From an uncultured Microbacterium sp. (GTDB lineage Bacteria; Actinomycetota; Actinomycetes; Actinomycetales; Microbacteriaceae): a DNA stretch of 64,000 nt. The stretch spans positions 496,001-560,000 of the forward strand of contig NZ_CANLCY010000003.1 in assembly GCF_947489255.1 (NCBI RefSeq). The letters are read 5' to 3'. The notes beneath the pieces are model-generated. The model ran no database searches and was not told the origin of the DNA. It saw only the letters and a program-made list of their open reading frames with translations. This document shows positions 59,821 to 64,000 of this stretch, piece after piece; position 1 is the stretch's first letter, and every line of letters starts with the position of its first letter. The translations under genes were made by a program, and so were the position numbers.

Positions 59821-60045
59821 GAGGGGGCTGAGCGTGTCGAAGCCCCCGGGACCCGTGTGGCGAGGGGGCTGAGCCTGTCGAAGCCCCCGGGGCCCGACGC
59901 CGCCGTGCGCCCCGTCCCTTCGACGGGCTCAGGGACCTCCGTGACGGCGCCCCCGCACGGCGAGGGGGCTGGGCGTGTCGAAGCCCCCGATACCGACGCC
60001 GCCGTGGTCCCGGTCCCTTCGACGGCCTCAGGGACCTCCGTGACG
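59821..60045. repeat. GAGGGGGCTGAGCCTGTCGAAG-type repeats
   Basis: Three forward copies of GGGGGCTGAGCGTGTCGAAG-like sequence (near 59823, 59863 and 59963) each with a CCCC partner arm, and two inverted copies of CCTTCGACGGGCTCAGGGAC (near 59918 and 60016). Same family as at 45653-45896, again exactly between two convergent genes. Confidence 0.9.
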
Positions 60046-60070
60046 GGACCGCGGGACGCGGCGCCGCGGG

Positions 60071-60901
60071 TCAGAGGGCGGCGAGCGCCTCGGCGCGGGC
60101 GACCAGCGCTCGCGCGCGGGCGAGGGTCGGCGCGTAGGAGCCGTCGACCGGACCGTCGGGCGTGGTGGACAGCAGCGACCGGGCGGCCGCCACCTCGGCC
60201 GACGACGGCGTGAAGCCCGCGTGAGCCCCGGGGATCGCGGCATCCTGGAGCGCCAGCGTGCCGGTGAAACCCATCGCGACGGCGTGGAGCGCCGCGTCGT
60301 GCGCCTGGTCGATCGGACCGCACGGGCCGTCGATGGGGCCCGCGATACCCGCGGCCGCCGAGGCGACGACGAGCTGGGCACGCGGCCACGACAGGGCGAT
60401 GCGCTCGGCCGACATGCCGGTGTCGCGACGGAAGTCGCCGGTGCCGAACGCCAGTCGGCGGGTCGCGGGATGCGCGGCGATGGCCGGGGCCGCCAACAGC
60501 GCCGCGGCCGACTCGACCATCGCGACGATCGGGGTGCCCGCGGGCAGGGAGGCGGCGACGTGCGCCACGTCGGCCGGCCCCGCGCACATCGCGAGGACGA
60601 CTCCGGCGAGGCGCCCGTCGAGCTCGCGACCGAGGGCGAGGTCGGCCTGGCCGTCGCGGGTTCCGGCGGCGCTGATGCGCAGCCACACGGGTGCCTCGGC
60701 GGCGGCACGCCGGGCTCGATCGCGCCCCTCGGTCTTGCGCGCCGCGGGCAGTCCGTCTTCGAGGTCGAGCACGAGCACGTCGGCCGCGGTCGCGAGGTCG
60801 CCCGCGAGCGGCGAACGCAGCATCCACGTGCGGGCGAGGTCGACGCGCGCAGGGGCGGGGGCGGCCGAAGCCGCCCCCGCCGAGGTGTGCGCCAGGCTCA
60901 C
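60071..60901 (-). CDS. CitE-like HpcH/HpaI aldolase-family protein
   Basis: 276 residues from a GTG at 60901 that overlaps the dctA stop (GTGA). The CitE fold shows ADVLVLDLEDGLPAARKTEG (Mg and CoA-ester site), PVWLRISAAGTRDG, VVLAMCAGPADVAHV, PIVAMVESAAALLAAPAI and LAFGTGDFRRDTGM. It lacks citrate-lyase partners CitD and CitF, so it is probably a stand-alone lyase or thioesterase acting on malyl-CoA or citramalyl-CoA-like esters. Coupling to a C4-dicarboxylate carrier supports a role in dicarboxylate use. Confidence 0.87.
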   Translation of the reverse strand: MSLAHTSAGAASAAPAPARVDLARTWMLRSPLAGDLATAADVLVLDLEDGLPAARKTEGRDRARRAAAEAPVWLRISAAGTRDGQADLALGRELDGRLAGVVLAMCAGPADVAHVAASLPAGTPIVAMVESAAALLAAPAIAAHPATRRLAFGTGDFRRDTGMSAERIALSWPRAQLVVASAAAGIAGPIDGPCGPIDQAHDAALHAVAMGFTGTLALQDAAIPGAHAGFTPSSAEVAAARSLLSTTPDGPVDGSYAPTLARARALVARAEALAAL

Positions 60902-62346
60902 GAGCGGCTCCGCGCCGCCGCCTCCGCTTCCGCCTGAGCGCGGAAGGCGTTGAGCGCCCGGGTGTCGACGGCCGCGGGTCCGGTGCCGACCTCGGTCGAG
61001 GCCTGCTCCTTGGCATCCGCCGCCGGGGTGGCCGAGTGGTCGTGGCCGGTGAGCAAGGTCTCGTCGAAGGGGATCTGGCCCGCGAGCACCTCGCGCACCC
61101 GCTGTCCGTCGTACTGCTTGGTCCAGGCGCCGATGAGGAGGGTCGCGACCGCGTTGCCGGTGAAGTTGGTGACCGCGCGGGCCTCCGACATGAACCGGTC
61201 GATGCCGACGATGACGCCGACGCCGTTGACGAGGTCGGGACGGTAGGCCGACAGGCCGCCGGCGAGGGTCGCGAGTCCCGCACCGGTGACACCGGCCGCG
61301 CCCTTGGAGGCGATGATCATGAAGATGAGCAGACCGATCTGCTCGGGGATCGACATCGGGGCGCCCATCGCGGTGGCGATGAACAGCGACGCCATCGTCA
61401 GGTAGATCGCCGTGCCGTCGAGGTTGAAGGAGTACCCGGTCGGAACGGTGATGCCGACCACGGGCTTCGAGACGCCGAGGTGCTCCATCTTGGCGATGAG
61501 GCGGGGCAGGGCGGCCTCGGACGACGAGGTGCCGACGATGAGGAGGTACTCGCGGCCCAGGTACTTCATGAGCGAGAAGATGTTGACCCGCGTGACGGCG
61601 TAGAGCAGACCGCCCAGGACGATGGCGATGAACAGGAAGCACGTCAGGTAGAACGAGCCCATTAGGATGCCGAGGCTGATGACGGCCCCGAATCCGGTCT
61701 TGCCGACGACCGCGGCGATGGCGCCGAACGCGCCGATGGGCGCGAGCCACAGGATCATGCCGAGGATGCGGAAGACGAGCACCTGGAAGTTGCGGATGCC
61801 CTCGACCATGCGCGCTCCGCGCTCGCCCATGCCCTGCAGGGCGAAGCCCGAGAGGAGGGCGATGAAGAGCACCTGGAGGATGCTGCCGCCCGTGAACGCC
61901 GAGAAGAACGTCGTCGGGATGATGCCGAGCACGAAGTCCTGCGTCGTGGTGGCCTCGGGCACGGCGTCGTAGGAGGCGCTGCCGATGTTCAGGCCCTCGC
62001 CGGGGTGGATGATGTTGCCCACCAGCAGGCCGATGCCGAGCGCGAAGGTCGACATGACGAGGAAGTAGCCCAGGGCCAGGCCGCCGATCTTGCCGACCGT
62101 CGAGGCCTTCGCGATCGAGCCGATGCCGACGACGATCGTGCAGAAGATGACCGGGGCGATCATCATCTTGATCAGGTTGACGAAGCCCTTGCCGACGGGC
62201 TCGAGGCCGACGGCGAACTGCGGGGCGACGAGGCCGACGATCACGCCCGCCACGACGGCGACGATGACGGCGATGTAGAGCCAGTGGTTGCGATCGATCT
62301 TCTTACGCGGTCGACCGTCGCGAGTGGTGCGGAGTGAGAGAGCCAT
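60898..62346 (-). CDS. dctA: C4-dicarboxylate:cation symporter DctA
   Basis: 482 residues. DAACS-family carrier taking up succinate, fumarate and malate with Na+ or H+. Landmarks in order: MMIAPVIFCTIVVGIGSIAK, the Ser-rich hairpin LIVGTSSSEAALPRLIAKME, the binding region GYSFNLDGTAIYLTMASLF and the second hairpin GAAGVTGAGLATLAGGL, then VGIDRFMSEARAVTNFTGNA. The C-terminal tail of 60 residues is polar. It is divergent from a DcuS/CitA-type kinase gene with a perfect palindrome between, so induction by external dicarboxylate is likely. Confidence 0.95.
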   Translation of the reverse strand: MALSLRTTRDGRPRKKIDRNHWLYIAVIVAVVAGVIVGLVAPQFAVGLEPVGKGFVNLIKMMIAPVIFCTIVVGIGSIAKASTVGKIGGLALGYFLVMSTFALGIGLLVGNIIHPGEGLNIGSASYDAVPEATTTQDFVLGIIPTTFFSAFTGGSILQVLFIALLSGFALQGMGERGARMVEGIRNFQVLVFRILGMILWLAPIGAFGAIAAVVGKTGFGAVISLGILMGSFYLTCFLFIAIVLGGLLYAVTRVNIFSLMKYLGREYLLIVGTSSSEAALPRLIAKMEHLGVSKPVVGITVPTGYSFNLDGTAIYLTMASLFIATAMGAPMSIPEQIGLLIFMIIASKGAAGVTGAGLATLAGGLSAYRPDLVNGVGVIVGIDRFMSEARAVTNFTGNAVATLLIGAWTKQYDGQRVREVLAGQIPFDETLLTGHDHSATPAADAKEQASTEVGTGPAAVDTRALNAFRAQAEAEAAARSRS

Positions 62347-62378
62347 CAGCGCCTATCCCTTTCCTAACGTCTTCGTTG

Positions 62379-62396
62379 TCCGGCGGGACCGCCGGA
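62379..62396. promoter_or_regulatory. Perfect 18-bp palindrome between dctA and the kinase gene
   Basis: TCCGGCGG-GA-CCGCCGGA, 33 bases upstream of the dctA start and 88 upstream of the kinase start. A candidate operator for the response regulator expected beyond the window. Confidence 0.5.
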
Positions 62397-62483
62397 GTGG
62401 ATGACATGACTGTGGTCGACGGCGAACCGATGGGCGATTTGTGGTCGTATTGTTCACGGCAGGCGCGACGAAGGGCGGTGGGC

Positions 62484-64000
62484 ATGCGGTTGAGCGTGGG
62501 CGGACGACTGGCGCTGGTGTCGCTCGGCGTCGTGGTGCTCGTGGCCGGTGTCCTCGCCGCCCTGCTGTCGGTGCAGCTGAGCGACTCCGGGCAGCGCGAG
62601 GCCGAGAAGGTCACGCTCTCGGTCGCCGAGACGATCGCGCACGAACCCGACGTCGCCGCCCTCGCGGGAGCGGGCGACTCGGACCGTCTGCAGCCGATGG
62701 TCGAGCAGATCCTCGGTGAGACCGACGTGTCGTTCGTCACGATCATGACGCCCGACGGCATCCGTCTGACCCATCCCAACCGCGCGGAGATCGGCCTGCC
62801 GTACATCGGCTCGCGCGACGAGGCCCTCGCCGGACGCACCTTCACCGAGGTCTACGAGGGCACGCTGGGCCCCTCCGTGCGCACGATCGCGCCGATCCGT
62901 GCGGGCGGCGACGAGAGCGGCGGCATCGTCGCCCTCGTCGCGGTGGGGGTCACCCTCGGCGCCGTGCAGCAGGACATCGCCGCTCGCGCTCCGCTGATCG
63001 TGCTGGCATCCGCCGCCATCGTCGGACTCGGCGTGCTGGGAGCCCTGTACGTGCGCCGAAGCGCCCGCCGGGTGACGGGGTCGTACACGCCCGAGGAGTT
63101 GTCGCGCCTCGTCGAGAGCTACGAGACCGTGCTGCACTCGCTGCGCGAAGGGCTCGTCGTCACCGACCGCTCCGGGCGCATCGTGCTCTACAACGACGAG
63201 GCGGCCGACCTGCTGGGCCTGCCCCCGGCCACGTCGGGTCAGGTGTCGCTCGACCCGCGGGAGGCCGAGATGGATGCCGCTCTCGCCGAGGCCATCGCCA
63301 CGGGGCGCCGCATGGTCGAGGAGACCGTCGTGAACGGCGACCGCGTGCTGCTGGTCAACCAGGAGGAGGCGCGCGACCTCAGCGGCCGTCGTGCCCCCGA
63401 ACGCGGACGGGTCATGACGCTGCGCGACCGTTCGGAGCTGCAGGCGCTGCTCGGCGAGCTCGAGGGCGTGCGCACCCTCAGCGACACGCTGCGCTCGCAG
63501 ACGCACGAGCACGGCAACCGCCTGCACGCGCTGCTGGCGCTGCTCGAACTGGGCCGTGTCGACGATGCGCGGCGTCTGATCGTGGCATCCACGGGGGAAC
63601 GGCAGGAACTGGCCGATCGTCTCGTGTCGCACGACGAGGGCGAGATCGTCGTGGCGCTGCTGCTGGGCAAGCTCGACGAGGCTGCCGAGCTCGGCGTGCG
63701 GCTCGACCTCGACGTCGCCGAGCCCACCCCCGCCCTCCCCCTCGCACCGGAGGAGGCCGTCACGGTCGTCGGCAACCTCGTCGACAACGCCCTGGACGCC
63801 GCCGCCGCCGGGGCCGAACCGCGGTGGGTGCGCGCGACGCTGCGCGAGAACGGCGACGACGTGGTGATCGAGGTGTCCGACGGTGGCGCGGGGTTCGACC
63901 CGACGCTGGAGGATCCGTTCGCGTTCGGCTCGTCGACGAAGACCGCCCACGCTCCCGGCGGTCGCGGCGTGGGCCTCGCCCTCGTGCGCGACATCGTCGC
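62484..64000 (+). CDS. DcuS/CitA-type sensor histidine kinase, 5' part
   Basis: Runs off the right edge; 505 residues are visible from ATG 62484. First membrane segment at about 8-30, an extracytoplasmic PAS-like (PDC) sensor domain at 31-168, second membrane segment at 170-190, a cytoplasmic PAS domain from about 205, then the kinase core: phospho-acceptor QTHEHGNRLHALLALLELG (His341), N box VVGNLVDNALDAA, G1 VSDGGAGFD and G2 PGGRGVGLAL. The HExxN..H form is that of the CitA/DcuS/DctB-like group sensing citrate or C4-dicarboxylates. Divergent from dctA, which it most likely controls through a response regulator encoded next. Confidence 0.93.
   Translation, partial: MRLSVGGRLALVSLGVVVLVAGVLAALLSVQLSDSGQREAEKVTLSVAETIAHEPDVAALAGAGDSDRLQPMVEQILGETDVSFVTIMTPDGIRLTHPNRAEIGLPYIGSRDEALAGRTFTEVYEGTLGPSVRTIAPIRAGGDESGGIVALVAVGVTLGAVQQDIAARAPLIVLASAAIVGLGVLGALYVRRSARRVTGSYTPEELSRLVESYETVLHSLREGLVVTDRSGRIVLYNDEAADLLGLPPATSGQVSLDPREAEMDAALAEAIATGRRMVEETVVNGDRVLLVNQEEARDLSGRRAPERGRVMTLRDRSELQALLGELEGVRTLSDTLRSQTHEHGNRLHALLALLELGRVDDARRLIVASTGERQELADRLVSHDEGEIVVALLLGKLDEAAELGVRLDLDVAEPTPALPLAPEEAVTVVGNLVDNALDAAAAGAEPRWVRATLRENGDDVVIEVSDGGAGFDPTLEDPFAFGSSTKTAHAPGGRGVGLALVRDIV

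Overview
The window is a 64 kb piece of chromosome from a high-GC actinobacterium, most likely Microbacterium or a close relative in Microbacteriaceae. The evidence is dense GC-rich coding on both strands, many GTG starts with 4-base GTGA overlaps, an archaeal-type AspRS, a bS22 gene beside an excisionase-like HTH gene and proC, System II cytochrome c maturation genes, and F420-type LLM oxidoreductase and MpaB families. I see no phage, insertion sequence or CRISPR array. Most of it is core and house-keeping DNA with scattered accessory genes.

Layout. 1-4560: end of an MMPL transporter with a broken ATPase-like tail, a YhgE/Pip protein and a DUF559 nuclease-like protein. 4718-10935 (minus): ccsB, resB, ccdA, a ResA-like thioredoxin lipoprotein and a phosphatase, tightly coupled as one System II cytochrome c operon, then DedA and a small membrane protein. 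11101-22392: aspS, an ABC-type ATPase without its Walker A lysine, a Dabb/glutaredoxin pair, rhodanese, bS22, a BldC-like HTH, ArsR, the TrkH/TrkA potassium system, proC, a hydrolase, an LLM oxidoreductase, tadA and upp. 22480-37115: a 1180-residue RecB-like nuclease/helicase, NAD synthetase, an aldo/keto reductase, a nucleosidase, an MFS exporter and the SbcCD nuclease.

37261-51838: small acidic proteins, a leaderless 33-residue Cys-rich leader peptide ahead of an orphan winged-helix protein, an AlkA-type glycosylase, a lipoprotein with a catalytically dead Lon-like domain, a MerR/DUF4188 divergent pair around an elaborate operator, sulfurtransferase, amine oxidase, an amino-acid permease divergent from a PLP trans-sulfuration-type enzyme, and a HipBA module. 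51839-53589 holds the most unusual item: a structured RNA of about 100 nt, with its own promoter-like repeat and terminator, in two nearly identical copies, one about 60 nt ahead of a histidine phosphatase gene and one about 65 nt ahead of a MarR gene.

53775-64000: serine dehydratase, tRNA-Arg(ACG), small hypotheticals, DUF4383, MpaB and DUF1992 genes, then a CitE-like gene translationally coupled to a DctA C4-dicarboxylate carrier, divergent from a DcuS/CitA-type sensor kinase that runs off the window. Three convergent junctions (45.7, 53.7 and 59.9 kb) carry the same TGAGCCTGTCGAAG-type repeat family.
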